Under the pieces are notes generated by a model, which saw only the letters and a program-made list of their open reading frames with translations, was not told where the DNA came from and ran no database searches. From positions 1,860,001 through 1,924,000 of the forward strand of contig OZ255827.1 in assembly GCA_965277625.1 (NCBI GenBank): a DNA stretch of 64,000 nucleotides. The letters run 5' to 3'. This stretch comes from G965195345 sp965277625. GTDB lineage: Bacteria; Pseudomonadota; Gammaproteobacteria; CAKMZV01. A program made the position numbers and the translations under genes. This document shows, piece after piece, positions 58,701 to 64,000 of the stretch. Position 1 is the first letter of the stretch; each line of letters opens with the position of its first letter.

Positions 58701-61700
58701 CAATTTTGATTCGCACAACAAGAACCGATGTTGAAGGTGATACCATTACCCTTAGCGTCAGCCAATCAAACACAAATATTGTTAATGCTGTCGTAACGAC
58801 GAACAATGTTCTTGTGTCAATGATTGAAAATGCCAATGGTATAACCACTTTGACCATCACAGCCAGTGATGGAACGTCTAGTTCTACCGCCCAAGTAATG
58901 GTACAGGTGAACGCTGTCAATGACCCTCCAACTTTAACCGTCTCAACCATCAGTCTCACAACCATTGGTAGTTTTGCACCCATCACCATCAATGCAACGG
59001 CGACCGATACTGAAGATGGAATCTTGGATTTTTCAGCACAACTTTCTACAGCAGGCATACTTACTGTCAGCACCGCCTCTAATGTCATCGTGCTCAATAC
59101 CATTAACAATGTTGGCGGTCAAACCACCTTAACGGTCAGAGCGGTTGACAACTCTGGCAGTGTGACCACGCAAGCCATTGCCGTCAATGTGATCATTACC
59201 CCAAGCTCAACACCAACACTGGTCGTTTCAACGAGTATGTTAAGTCTGCAAGAGGATTTTGATGGACCCGTGACTATCCGTACCACAGCAACCGACTTGG
59301 ACGCAGGCTCATTAGATTTCTCAGTTCAAGCCTCTTTAGATCTTGTCAATGTAATCATCACAACACAAGTCTCTGGTAGTAGTACGACGCACTTGAACGT
59401 CATTACTTTGAGCCCCATGAACCACGTCTTTGGCACAACCACACTGACCATACAAACAAAAGACGCGGGTGGCTTATCGATCACGACCGAAGTGGTGGTG
59501 GCAGTCATTTCAGTCAATGACCCACCGATGTTTACAGTCACAAGCTCGGTTCTGAATGTGTTCGAGGATTTTTCAACTCTTGCCATTGCCACAGCAGCTG
59601 ATGTTGAAAATGATACCATTACCCTGAGTGTCAGCCAATCAAACGCAAATATTGTCAATATTTCTACCACATCGGATCAAATAAGCATAACCAGCATTGC
59701 CAATGCCAATGGTGCAACCACTTTAACCATCACAGCGAGTGATGGAACGTCGAGTTCAACCGCCCAAGTAGTGGTACAAGTGAACGCCGTCAATGACCCT
59801 CCAACGGTCACCGTCTCAACTGAGCGCATTTCCGTTATTGGCACCTTTACACCCATTACCATCAATGCAACAGCGACCGATCTTGAGGATGGAATCTTGG
59901 ATTTTTCAGTCCAACTTTCTGCAGCAGGCATACTCACTGTCAGCACCGCCTCTAATGTCATCGTACTCAATACCATTAACAATGTTGGCGGTCAAACCAC
60001 CTTAACGGTCAGAGTCGTTGACAGCTCTGGCGGTGTGACCACGCAAGCCATTGCCGTCAATGTGATCATTACCCCAAGCTCAACACCAACACTGGCCGTT
60101 TCAACGAGTATGTTAAGCTTGCAAGAGGATTTTGATGGACCTGTGACCATCCACACCACAGCAACCGACTTGGATGCAGGATCATTAGATTTCTCAGTTC
60201 AAGCCTCTTTGAACCTTGTCAATATACGCATCACAACACAAGCCTCTGGTAGTAGTACAACGCACTTGAACGTCATTTCTTTGAGTCCCATGAACCACGT
60301 CTTTGGCACAACCACACTGACCATACAAACAAAAGACGCCGGTGGTTTATCGGCGACGAACGAGGTGGTGGTGGCAGTGATGTCGGTCAATGATGAACCC
60401 AACTTAGCGATCACAAGCTCAGTCATAAGCGTGATTGAGGATTTCTCATCGCTGACCTTTGCCACAGTCACGGATGTTGAAGGCGATACCATTACCCTGA
60501 GCGTCAGCCAATCAAGCGCAAATATTGTCGATATTTCTACCGCATCGGATCAAATAAGCTTAATCGGCATTGCCAATGCCAATGGTGGGACCACTTTAAC
60601 CATCACAGCGAGTGATGGAACGTTGATTTCAACCGCCCAAGTGGTGGTACAGGTGTCCTCCATCAATGACCCTCCAACTTTAACGGTCTCAACCAACCGC
60701 ATTTCAACCATTGGTAGTTTTGCGCCCATTACCATCGGTACAACGGCGACCGATATTGAGGATGAAACCTTGGCTTATTCAGTTCAGCTTTCGAGGGGAG
60801 GTGTACTCACTGTAAGCACCGCCTCTAATGCCATCGTACTCAATGCCATTAATAATGTTGGTGGTCAAACCACCTTAACGGTTAGAGCCGTTGACAGCTC
60901 TGGGTCTGTTGTTACACAAACCATTTCCGTCAATGTGATTATTCATCAAAGCGCTACCCCAACACTTGCCGTATCACCCAGCATAATACGTCTGCAAGAG
61001 GATTTTGATGGACCTGTGACCATCAATGCAACAGCACTCGACATGGATCCAGGCGCATTAACCATCTCAGTACGTGCATCTTCCTTAAATGTTGTAAATG
61101 TACAACTGACAACACAAAACATTTCAACCATATTCTTGGGCGTTATTACCTTGAGTCCCATGCTCAACGCCAATGGGACAACCACACTGACCATACAAAC
61201 AAGGGATGCGGGTGGCTTATCAGCCCAATCCGAGGTATTGGTAACCGTGATGGCGGTCAATGACCGACCAACATTAGCGGTCCCAAGCACCAATTTGAGT
61301 GTATTTGAGGATTTCTCATCCTTTGCGATTGCCACAGTAGCTGATGTTGAAGATGATACGATTACCTTCACTGTGAACCACTCGAGCACAAATATTGTCG
61401 GCATCTCGACCACCACATTAAATCAAATCAACTTAACAAGCATAGCCGATGTCAGCGGTGTGACGACTTTAACCATCACGGCCAGTGATGGTCTTCTGAG
61501 TACGACGACCCAAGTGGTGGTCAATGTTAGCCCCGTTTATGATCCACCAGCCTTAGTGCACCCATCTCCTTTGGTGATTTTGGATGAAGATTTTGAGGGC
61601 GCGATTGCCATTGCCACAGCAACTTCAGTAGAAGTCGATACTTTGACACTTACTTACACTGAATCAAATAGTGGCATCGTGCAAATTGCCATTACATCCG

Positions 61701-64000
61701 ATGTGATTCGCGTATCAAGCATCCTTAATGTCAATGGTGTAACCACCCTATCCATTACCATCAACGATGGTATGGTGGTGACAACCGCCCAGTTGGTGGT
61801 CCAAGTGAATGCAGTGAACGATACACCAAAATTGACCATATTAAACCCCGCAATCGTTCTAACTGAAGATTTTTCAGTGCCTACTTTTATACGCACCATG
61901 GTCTCAGATATTGATAATGATACCATCACTTTAAGCGTGACCCAGTCAACCCCTCATATTGTCAATACAGCTGTAACAACCTCTGGCATCAGAATATCAA
62001 GCATCCCTAATGCCAATGGTACCGCCCTCTTAATTATTGAAGCCAGTGATAGCCTATTAAGTTCAACGGCTGAAGCGGTGGTGGTGGTGTCAGCAGCTGT
62101 TGATACGCCAACCATCACGATTTCAAGCGCAATAATCACCCTTGATGAAGACTTTTCGGGAACGATCGCCATTGCCACAGCAACTTCAGCAAATTCGGAC
62201 CCATTGACTGTGACCTATACTGAGTCAAGTACTGGTATTGTGCAAGTTTCTATTGCAACGGGCGTGGTAAGCATTTCTCATTTACCAAATGCCAATGGTG
62301 TGACCACCTTGACCATTACGGCTCAAGGCGGCGGCCGAACGAGTGTGCCTAGCCAAGTGGTGGTACATATCACGCCCGTCAACGACCCCCCGACTGTATC
62401 AGCGTCCTTGATGCAAGCCAACTTGCCTTTTAATTTTCAGCCATTCACCATTCTAACGTCTGCCACCGATTTGGAGGATCAGGATCGTTCGCTAAACATA
62501 GCAATCGCTCTGTCCACCACAGGTGTGGTGACATTAACCACTGTTTCGGGCGGTATCCAATTAACCCCTGGTACCAATACAAGGATGATACAAATGGCAA
62601 CGACCTCCACTTTATCAACGGCAACGTTTTCCACCACTTTGACCTTGACTGTAATCGATAGCAGTGGTGCGCTTTCAATTTTACAGATCCCCGTAGTAGT
62701 GAGCCGAATGAGCAACACCCTACTGACCATCGCAACAGCGGTCAAAACCATTCATTTATCATGGCCTGCTGTGCCTGGAGCAAGCTACTATCGTCTGTTG
62801 ACCGACTTGGGTCGTGGCGGTGGATTTGTTGATGCCAGCACCGCTGGCTTGGTTGTTTCGCCCAATAGCGCCAATATCATGGCGACCACCGCCCAAATAG
62901 ATGTGAGTTTGCATTACTATATTCCTTCGGTAAATGACCCTCAATTTCTCATTCAAAGCTGTTCTGACACTGGCGTGTGTACGTCGCATGTATTCGGCTT
63001 TCTAAGCAATGCAGCGGTGATCGGATTAAGCGGTCAAATCGACACCAGCACTATACCCCGTATTGGTAATGTTCGATATCGACTGAGTGATGATGGTCTT
63101 ACGCTGGCGGTTGGATACTCAGGAGAAGGCGGGGCTTCAACGGGCATCAATAATATTTCAACAGGCGTTAGCTCTAATTCAGGTGCGGCATCTGTTTATA
63201 CCCGCAACAGCAGTACTGATACTTGGACTCAACAAGCTTATATTAAGGCGAGCAATGCACGGCCATTTGATAATTTTGGCTCAGCCATTGCACTGAGTGC
63301 TGATGGCAATACGCTGGTGGTTGGTGCACCCAACGAAGACTCTATAGGTACTGGTGTCGATGGTGACCAAACCACACTTCTTCCTGCTCCTATACCGACC
63401 TATCCAGGCATTGGGAATGGGGCTGCTTACGTCTTTAGCCGCAATGCTGCTGGGGTATGGCGTCAGCAGGCTTATATAAAACCAAGTTATGTGGATTTTG
63501 ACCTTGTTTATGGAGGAACGGAGCAATTTGGCCAAGTTGTTGCACTGAATACTGATGGTAATACCCTTGCGGTGGGTGTACCAGCTGAGGGGAGTTCAGC
63601 CGCAGGCATCAATGGTGATCAGACAAATAATGATGTAGGGGGCTCTGGCGCAGTCTATGTATTTGAACGAAATAGTTCAGGCGTTTGGACTGAACAAGCC
63701 TATATAAAAGCGAGCAATCCAGGTGCAGGGGATCTATTTGGCGAGCGTATTGCCCTGAGCAATGATGGCAATACCCTTGCGGTGGGTGTACCAGCTGAGG
63801 ATAGTTCAGCGACGGTGATCAACGGTGATGGGACAAATAATGGTGCAACGAACTCTGGTGCAATCTATGTATTTGCCCGAAATAGTTCAGCCGTTTGGAC
63901 TCAACAAGCCTATATAAAAGCACGCCATTCAATCACTGAGTCCATTTTTGGCTCAAGAATGGCTCTGAGCGGTCAAGGAAATACATTGGTTTCTGGACTA
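43724..64000 (+). CDS. Giant tandem-repeat surface lipoprotein, 3' end beyond window
   Basis: A single frame from ATG 43724 (ATG 43754 is the likelier start, MNWHILK then a hydrophobic run) to the right edge: 6,759 codons without a stop. A lipobox LLSAC is followed by seven glycines and SSDE, a flexible tether. Then come about 65 modules of about 94 residues with the pattern VNDTPTLTVSTTALTLNEDF...ATDIDGDTLTLSV...NANGQTTLTITVSDG, a cadherin-like (tandem-95/VCBS-type) fold. The DxDGD segments suit calcium binding. After about 62,700 a fibronectin-III-like stretch (IHLSWPAVPGASYYRLL) leads into FG-GAP-type repeats (ALSADGNTLVVGAPNED). It is very rich in Thr, Val and Ser and nearly free of Cys. 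Likely a cell-surface adhesin or matrix protein. No Shine-Dalgarno is visible at either start. Confidence 0.85.
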   Translation, partial: MNRMTRAFKTMNWHILKTISTTLVLSALLSACGGGGGGGSSDEPSLGPAATFSIIDNHLIVNEDFVVDQLVATATNATNITVTELTTGVVTVTASTSSVVISSILNVYGRTTLTITIIGASLNTSTQVAVTVNAVNDTPTLAVSTTALTFTEDFPGTILVGTAQTDIEGDTLTLSVSTSSLVAVRVAPSDSGLLISGIANANGRTTLTLTVNDGTNSASIHVSVTVIAVNDTPTLIIPTTNLTVTEDFSDFIIIATVVNVDVDTLTITVIESNTTLVSLTTSNTDIRVSSNANANGRTTLDITVDDGILSSTAQVVITVVAANDTPTLTIPTTNLTVTEDFSDFIIIATAVNLDVDTLTITVIESNMGLVSVTTSNTDVRVSSNAHAYGRTTLDITVDDGFLSSTAQVVITVTAANDTPTFTISTNPLTIIEDFATTQSIATASDVEGHTLTISVVESNTGVVTVTTSATGVFISSIADANGRTTLTMTVNDGALSASTQVAIAVMPANDTPTLSVSTSVLIRSEDFIAAVPIELTSADIDGDTLTISITESATGIVTVTTSATGILISSIAHANGRTTLTITVDDGTVSTSTQVAVTVTAVNDTPTFSILNNPFILFEDFISARTVVTAMDIDGDTLTLSVTESIQGIVMPTTSASDVRVSSILHANGSTTLTISVSDGELNASTQVVVTVNPVNDVPVLAVITNLLILNEDFSNFRTLAIATDVDDSVLSIDVAQSTTGVVTVTTSATSISVSSIANVYGQTTLTITVTDGSLNASAQVAVIVTSINDTPTLTVAVTALRLTEDFSTTVPISVTRNDIDGDILTLSVSESATGIITAITSDTGVFLSSIANVNGQTTLTITVSDGRLNASAEVAVTVDAINDPPTFTVSTTALTLNEDFAPSIPISVIRNDVDSSTLSLSVTESTTGVVTVTTSASGIQVSNILNANGQTTLTITVGDGRLNVSTLVAVTVNAINDTPTISVSTTVLTRFEDFATSIPITVTNRDVDGDTLTFSVTESTTGVVNVTTTDAGVLVANILNANGQTTLTITVSDNNLNASTQVAVTVTAVNDTPTFTVSTTALTLNEDFTPSMPITVTSSDVDNNTLTLSVTESTTGVITVTTSDSGVLVSNILNANGQTTLTITISDGRLNASTQVAVIVNNVNDTPTFTISTTALTLSEDFGLTDPIIVTGTDIDGDPLTISVTQPTTNVVTATASTTGVTLSSIANANGQTILTITVNDEMSRISTQVTVTVNAVNDTPTLTVAVTALTLTEDFITTVPISVTRNDIDGDTLTLSVSESTTGIITVITSDTGVFLSSIADVNGQTTLTITVSDGRLNASAEVAVTLDAINDPPTFTISTTDLTLNEDFAPSIPISVIRGDVDSSTLTLSVTESTTGVVTVTTTASGILVANILHANGQTTLTITVGDGRLNVSTQVAVTVNAINDPPTFTISTTDLTLNEDFAPSIPISVIRGDVDSSTLTLSVTESTTGVVTVTTTASGILVANILHANGQTTLTITVGDGRLNVSTQVAVTVNAINDPPTFTVSTNVLTLNEDFALSMPITVSSSDVDSNTLTLTVTESTTGVVTVTTTASGVLVANILHANGQTTLTITVSDGRLNVSTQVAVTVNAINDPPTFTVSTTILTLNEDFAPSMPITVIRGDVDSNTLTLSVTESTTGVVTVTTTASGILVANILHANGQTTLTITVSDGSLNVSTQVAVTVNAINDPPTFTVSTTALTLNEDFTPSMPITVIRGDVDSSTLTLSVTESTTGVVTVTTTDAGVLVANILNANGQTTLTITVGDGRLNVSTQVAVTVNAINDPPTFTVSTTALTLNEEFTPSIPITVSSSDVDSNTLTLSVTESTTGVITVTTTASGLQVANILNANGQTTLTITVSDGRLNVSTQVAVIVNNVNDTPTLTISTTALTLSEDFGLTIPIIVMGSDNDSDPLTISVTQPTTNVVTATVSTTGVTVSSIVNANGQTTLTITVNDETSSVSTQVFVTVTAVNDTPTLSVFANHVILNEDFTVANTVATASDVDENTLTLSVTESSTGVVRVSTSNTGVSVSSIGNVHGRTTLDITVSDGVLSASTQVTVTVNAINDPPILAILANTISLNEDFSDIRTVALATDTDGNPLTLTVVESTTDLVSVTTSVTGIFISSIANANGRTTLNITANDGSATAFSRVAVTVNAVNDTPTISVSTTALTLNEDFALNVPISVTRRDIDSTTLTLSVTQSTTGVVIATTSASGILLSNILNANGQTILTISVSDGRLSASTQVAVTVNAVNDTPTISVSTTVLTRLEDFATTIPITVTNRDVDGDTLTFSVTESTTGVVNVMNATSSVHVSSIMHVNGQTTLTITVSDSRLSASTQVAVTVTAVNDPPTIDVSTTALTLTEDFATTVQIIVTGSDVDVGDILTISVTESTPGVVNAAASTSSVYLTSIDNANGLTTLTITINDGTVNVSTQVAVQITTSNDTPTLTVQANPLIRLEDFVGTSTVATAFDIDGDALTFSVTESTTGVVNVTISTSSVHVSSILHANGQTTLAITVNDRTSSFSTQMTVAVIAVNDTPTLSVLSSPLLLNEDFLSPISFASASDVDGDTLTFSVNESIPGVISATTSASGVNVSNIMNAHGQTTLTISVSDGLLTDSTQVAVIVNAENDTPTLSVTVNALTLTEDFVQAALIPVTRNDVDNSMLNFSAAVFPTGVVSVTTSVTGVRISSIENANGLTTLTITVSDSTLSASVDILLTVLAVNDPPTIIASTTAITFDEDFNFSQLLVTATDIDSDTLTFSATESTTGVVNVTTSAAGVHVSHVLNAHGRTTLTLTVSDGKLNDTTQVTVTVNPINDPPTLLVATRTIRTNARFGIIIIDTTASDTEDGDLSFSVQQSKVGVVSVTTSAKAILLIAIPGVTGATTLTIRTVDRMNAVVTETVSIDVAVFQSTTPMLTISTNLIHVPEDFSTSVNIRTTSTDIDGDSIIFSVGSSTRLVEIATSTRTNGMSTITLSSILHLNGTTTLTVRATDVGGQSVSENILVVVSAVNDTPTLTIPTATVILIEDFVGVQTVATAVNVDDDTVTLTVTPSTTGVVTIATSTTGVRLFRTTDANGVTTLTMTISDGLLSSTAQVVIRVTAVNDPPILTISTTALTLIEDFAETILIRTTRTDVEGDTITLSVSQSNTNIVNSVVTTDNVLVSRIENANGITTLTITASDGTSSSTAQVMVQVDAVNDPPTLTVATNSLTTIGSFAPITIGTTATDTEDGTLDFSVQLSTASVLTVSTASNAIVLNAINNVSGQTTLTVRAVDSSGAVTTQAITVNVIINPSSAPTLAVSTSILRLQEDFDGPVTINATATDVDTGALIFSVQSSLNLVNVSITTQASGISTTHLSMISLSPVENANGTTTLTIQTRDAGGLSTTTEVVVAVMAINDPPMFTVTSSVLNVFEDFSTLAIATAADVENDTITLSVSQSNANIVNISTALDQISITSIANANGVTTLTITASDGILSSTAQVVVQVNAVNDPPTVTVSTERIAVIGTFTPITINATATDLEDGTLDFSVQLSAAGILTVSTASNVIVLNTINNVGGQTTLTVRAVDSSGGVTTQAIAINVIINPSSTPTLAVSTSMLSLQEDFNGPVTIHTTATDLDAGSLDFSVRASLNLVNIRITTQVSGSSTTHLNVISLSPMNHVFGTTTLTIQTKDAGGLSATTEVVVAVMSVNDEPNLAITSSVISVIEDFSSLTFATVTDVEGDTITLSVSQSSANIVDISTASDQIRLIGIANANGVTTLTISASDGTSISTAQVVVNVIAVNDRPVLSVSTTAITLDEDFAATILIRTTRTDADGDTLTFTVNESSSSIVTLVETTNNILVSMSTNANGITTLTVIASDGKLNSTAQVVIQVNAINDTPTLTVSTNSISTIGNFAPITIGTTATDTEDGTLDFSVQLSTSNVLTVSTAANAIVLNAINNVGGQTTLTVTAIDRAGDSVSQTIVVNVIINPSSTPTLVISTNMLSLQEDFNEIISINATATDLDIGTLTYIVYSSLNLVNALITTQVSGSSTTHLALITLSPIAHAHGTTTLTIQAKDAGNLSATTEVVVAVMSVNDRPMLTITSSVLNVFEDFSTFTLATVADVEDDTITITVNQSSTNIVNISTASDQIKLVSIANVSGATTLNITISDGLLSSTAQVTISVTAVNDPPILTVTTTSLTLNEDFTETISIGITRTDVDSVTLTNTVNESNRGIVNFVVTTNNVFVSKIANANGATTLTLTASDGTSISTAQVVVQVNAVNDTPTVTVSTERIAVIGTFTPITINATATDTEDGTLDFSAQLSAAGILTVSTASNVIVLNTINNVGGQTTLTVRAVDSSGGVTTQAIAINVIITPSSTPTLAVSTSMLSLQEDFNGPVVIYTTATDLDAGSLDFSVQASVNLVNLRITTQVSGSSTTHLNVISLSPMNHVFGTTTLTIQTKDAGGLSATTEVVVAVMSVNDEPNLAITSSVISVIEDFSSLTFATVTDAEGDTITLSVSQSSANIVDISTASDQIRLIGIANANGVTTLTISASDGTSISTAQVVVSVIAVNDRPVLSVSTTAITLDEDFAATILIGATRTDADGDTLTFTVNESSSGIVTLVETTNNILVSMSTNANGVTTLTLIASDGKLNSTAQVVIQVNAINDTPTLTVSTNSISTIGNFAPITIGTTATDTEDGTLDFSVQLSTSNVLTVSTAANAIVLNAINNVGGQTTLTVTAIDRAGDTVSQIIAVNVIINPSSTPTLAVSTSILRLQEDFDGPVTINATATDLDTGTLSFSVKSSLNLVNVLITTQVSGISTTHLAVITLSPIGNANGTTTLTIQARDAGGLSAMFEKVVVIEPINDTPTLTIPTATVTLIEDFVGVQTVATVANVDDDTVTLTVTPSTTGVVTIATSTTGVRLIRTPNANGVTTLSMTISDGLLSSTAQVVIRVTAVNDPPILTISTTALALNEDFAETILIRTTRTDVEGDTITLSVSQSNTNIVNAVVTTNNVLVSMIENANGITTLTITASDGTSSSTAQVMVQVNAVNDPPTLTVSTISLTTIGSFAPITINATATDTEDGILDFSAQLSTAGILTVSTASNVIVLNTINNVGGQTTLTVRAVDNSGSVTTQAIAVNVIITPSSTPTLVVSTSMLSLQEDFDGPVTIRTTATDLDAGSLDFSVQASLDLVNVIITTQVSGSSTTHLNVITLSPMNHVFGTTTLTIQTKDAGGLSITTEVVVAVISVNDPPMFTVTSSVLNVFEDFSTLAIATAADVENDTITLSVSQSNANIVNISTTSDQISITSIANANGATTLTITASDGTSSSTAQVVVQVNAVNDPPTVTVSTERISVIGTFTPITINATATDLEDGILDFSVQLSAAGILTVSTASNVIVLNTINNVGGQTTLTVRVVDSSGGVTTQAIAVNVIITPSSTPTLAVSTSMLSLQEDFDGPVTIHTTATDLDAGSLDFSVQASLNLVNIRITTQASGSSTTHLNVISLSPMNHVFGTTTLTIQTKDAGGLSATNEVVVAVMSVNDEPNLAITSSVISVIEDFSSLTFATVTDVEGDTITLSVSQSSANIVDISTASDQISLIGIANANGGTTLTITASDGTLISTAQVVVQVSSINDPPTLTVSTNRISTIGSFAPITIGTTATDIEDETLAYSVQLSRGGVLTVSTASNAIVLNAINNVGGQTTLTVRAVDSSGSVVTQTISVNVIIHQSATPTLAVSPSIIRLQEDFDGPVTINATALDMDPGALTISVRASSLNVVNVQLTTQNISTIFLGVITLSPMLNANGTTTLTIQTRDAGGLSAQSEVLVTVMAVNDRPTLAVPSTNLSVFEDFSSFAIATVADVEDDTITFTVNHSSTNIVGISTTTLNQINLTSIADVSGVTTLTITASDGLLSTTTQVVVNVSPVYDPPALVHPSPLVILDEDFEGAIAIATATSVEVDTLTLTYTESNSGIVQIAITSDVIRVSSILNVNGVTTLSITINDGMVVTTAQLVVQVNAVNDTPKLTILNPAIVLTEDFSVPTFIRTMVSDIDNDTITLSVTQSTPHIVNTAVTTSGIRISSIPNANGTALLIIEASDSLLSSTAEAVVVVSAAVDTPTITISSAIITLDEDFSGTIAIATATSANSDPLTVTYTESSTGIVQVSIATGVVSISHLPNANGVTTLTITAQGGGRTSVPSQVVVHITPVNDPPTVSASLMQANLPFNFQPFTILTSATDLEDQDRSLNIAIALSTTGVVTLTTVSGGIQLTPGTNTRMIQMATTSTLSTATFSTTLTLTVIDSSGALSILQIPVVVSRMSNTLLTIATAVKTIHLSWPAVPGASYYRLLTDLGRGGGFVDASTAGLVVSPNSANIMATTAQIDVSLHYYIPSVNDPQFLIQSCSDTGVCTSHVFGFLSNAAVIGLSGQIDTSTIPRIGNVRYRLSDDGLTLAVGYSGEGGASTGINNISTGVSSNSGAASVYTRNSSTDTWTQQAYIKASNARPFDNFGSAIALSADGNTLVVGAPNEDSIGTGVDGDQTTLLPAPIPTYPGIGNGAAYVFSRNAAGVWRQQAYIKPSYVDFDLVYGGTEQFGQVVALNTDGNTLAVGVPAEGSSAAGINGDQTNNDVGGSGAVYVFERNSSGVWTEQAYIKASNPGAGDLFGERIALSNDGNTLAVGVPAEDSSATVINGDGTNNGATNSGAIYVFARNSSAVWTQQAYIKARHSITESIFGSRMALSGQGNTLVSGL
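43890..52300 (+). repeat. Monomeric cadherin-like module array, about 30 copies of 279-288 bp
   Basis: The EDF codons recur at 43910, 44177, 44459, 44738, 45017, 45296, 45578 and so on to about 52048, nearly all 279 or 282 bp apart. The first two units are the most divergent. Units from about 46,100 to 49,700 are the most alike, suggesting recent expansion there. Confidence 0.85.
47774..48337 (+). repeat. Exact 282-bp tandem duplication of one module
   Basis: 47774-48055 and 48056-48337 read identically base for base by eye. The next unit differs at once (GACCCA instead of GATCCA). It encodes one whole 94-residue module and keeps the frame. Confidence 0.85.
53420..61550 (+). repeat. Higher-order array of four module types (870- or 1,150-bp blocks)
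   Basis: Four module types recur in fixed order: one without EDF (TIGxFAPITI...TATDTEDGTLDFSVQL), a longer one with LQEDF and GTTTLTIQTKDAGGLS, one with EDFSS/EDFST, and one with EDFAAT and TRTDADGDT. The first type appears near 53,460, 54,330, 55,490, 56,640, 57,800, 58,960, 59,830 and 60,700. Spacings are therefore about 870 (three modules) or 1,150 bp (four modules). Blocks near 54,300-55,450 and 56,620-57,770 are almost identical. Confidence 0.75.
63040..64000 (+). repeat. FG-GAP-type repeats at the right edge
   Basis: About five units of about 70 residues, each with a core like ALSADGNTLAVGVPAEDSS, a variable Gly/Asn loop (INGDQTNN), then GAVYVFERNSSGVWTEQAYIKASN. They start near 63,060, 63,280, 63,530, 63,740 and 63,950. 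In beta-propeller proteins the Asp/Asn-rich loops bind calcium. The last unit is cut by the window edge. Confidence 0.8.

Noticed and set aside
54297..60005. Three similar plus-strand frames of about 70 codons (54297, 56598, 59793)
   Set aside because: They lie in another frame of the giant gene at equivalent positions of the higher-order block, so their similarity only reflects the repeat.
43890..61550. Array of regular repeats as a possible CRISPR
   Set aside because: Units are about 280 bp, coding, in frame throughout and without unique spacers of constant length.
43700..62990. Many long minus-strand frames opposite the giant gene, up to 626 codons at 47470-49350
   Set aside because: They repeat with the same period as the sense modules, lack start signals and encode only Val/Thr/Ser-rich mirror images. 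They are a by-product of the repetitive codon use on the plus strand.
1..64000. Transposase, integrase or tRNA-linked attachment site around the restriction operon
   Set aside because: I looked for these on both strands and found no such gene and no tRNA; only the small palindrome near 0.8 kb hints at a boundary.

Overview
The window looks like a chromosomal segment of a gammaproteobacterium, probably marine and able to use methylated amines. The evidence is gene content: CmoB, a GyrB of gammaproteobacterial length (793 aa), a RibB fused to a decayed GTP cyclohydrolase II domain, EF-P, SmpB, DnaQ, and a full N-methylglutamate (indirect methylamine oxidation) gene set. I cannot name the genus. 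I saw no tRNA, rRNA, CRISPR array or insertion sequence.

Layout. 1-0.6 kb: the N-terminus of an MFS-type transporter cut by the window edge, and a short remnant resembling the N-terminus of serine acetyltransferase. 0.9-9.3 kb: a type I restriction-modification operon transcribed leftward (hsdM-hsdS-hsdR-YgjP-like metallopeptidase). HsdS carries an extra C-terminal domain, and low-complexity inserts occur in all three hsd genes. 9.4-9.9 kb: an LRAT/NlpC-type gene broken by one in-frame stop. 10.3-12.8 kb: an FAD amine oxidoreductase and a betaine-homocysteine-methyltransferase-like gene, convergent. 12.9-17.4 kb: housekeeping and small genes (cmoB, rluC, a HAD phosphatase, a membrane protein, a PAP2-type lipoprotein phosphatase).

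17.4-30.5 kb: one long leftward operon for methylamine use. The order is gmaS, mgdA, a second FAD oxidoreductase, a second glutamine-synthetase-like ligase, mgsA, mgsB, mgsC, an unrecognised 129-aa gene, mgdB, mgdC, mgdD. GmaS would make gamma-glutamylmethylamide, MgsABC would convert it to N-methylglutamate, and MgdABCD would oxidise that, releasing glutamate and a one-carbon unit. The two additional enzymes and the 129-aa protein are the unexplained parts. Two inverted repeats and a promoter-like pair lie upstream of gmaS.

31-36.9 kb: dnaQ and a leftward LivK-G-F-H-M type ABC transporter. 37.1-43.2 kb: smpB, then efp-gyrB-ribE-ribBA as a tight leftward block, and an LPP20-like lipoprotein. 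43.7 kb to the right edge: one rightward open reading frame of at least 6,759 codons. It has a lipoprotein signal, a Gly tether, about 65 cadherin-like (tandem-95-type) modules and then FG-GAP-type repeats, and it runs off the window. Its array has a monomeric zone (about 282-bp period) and a higher-order zone where four module types recur as a 3- or 4-module block.
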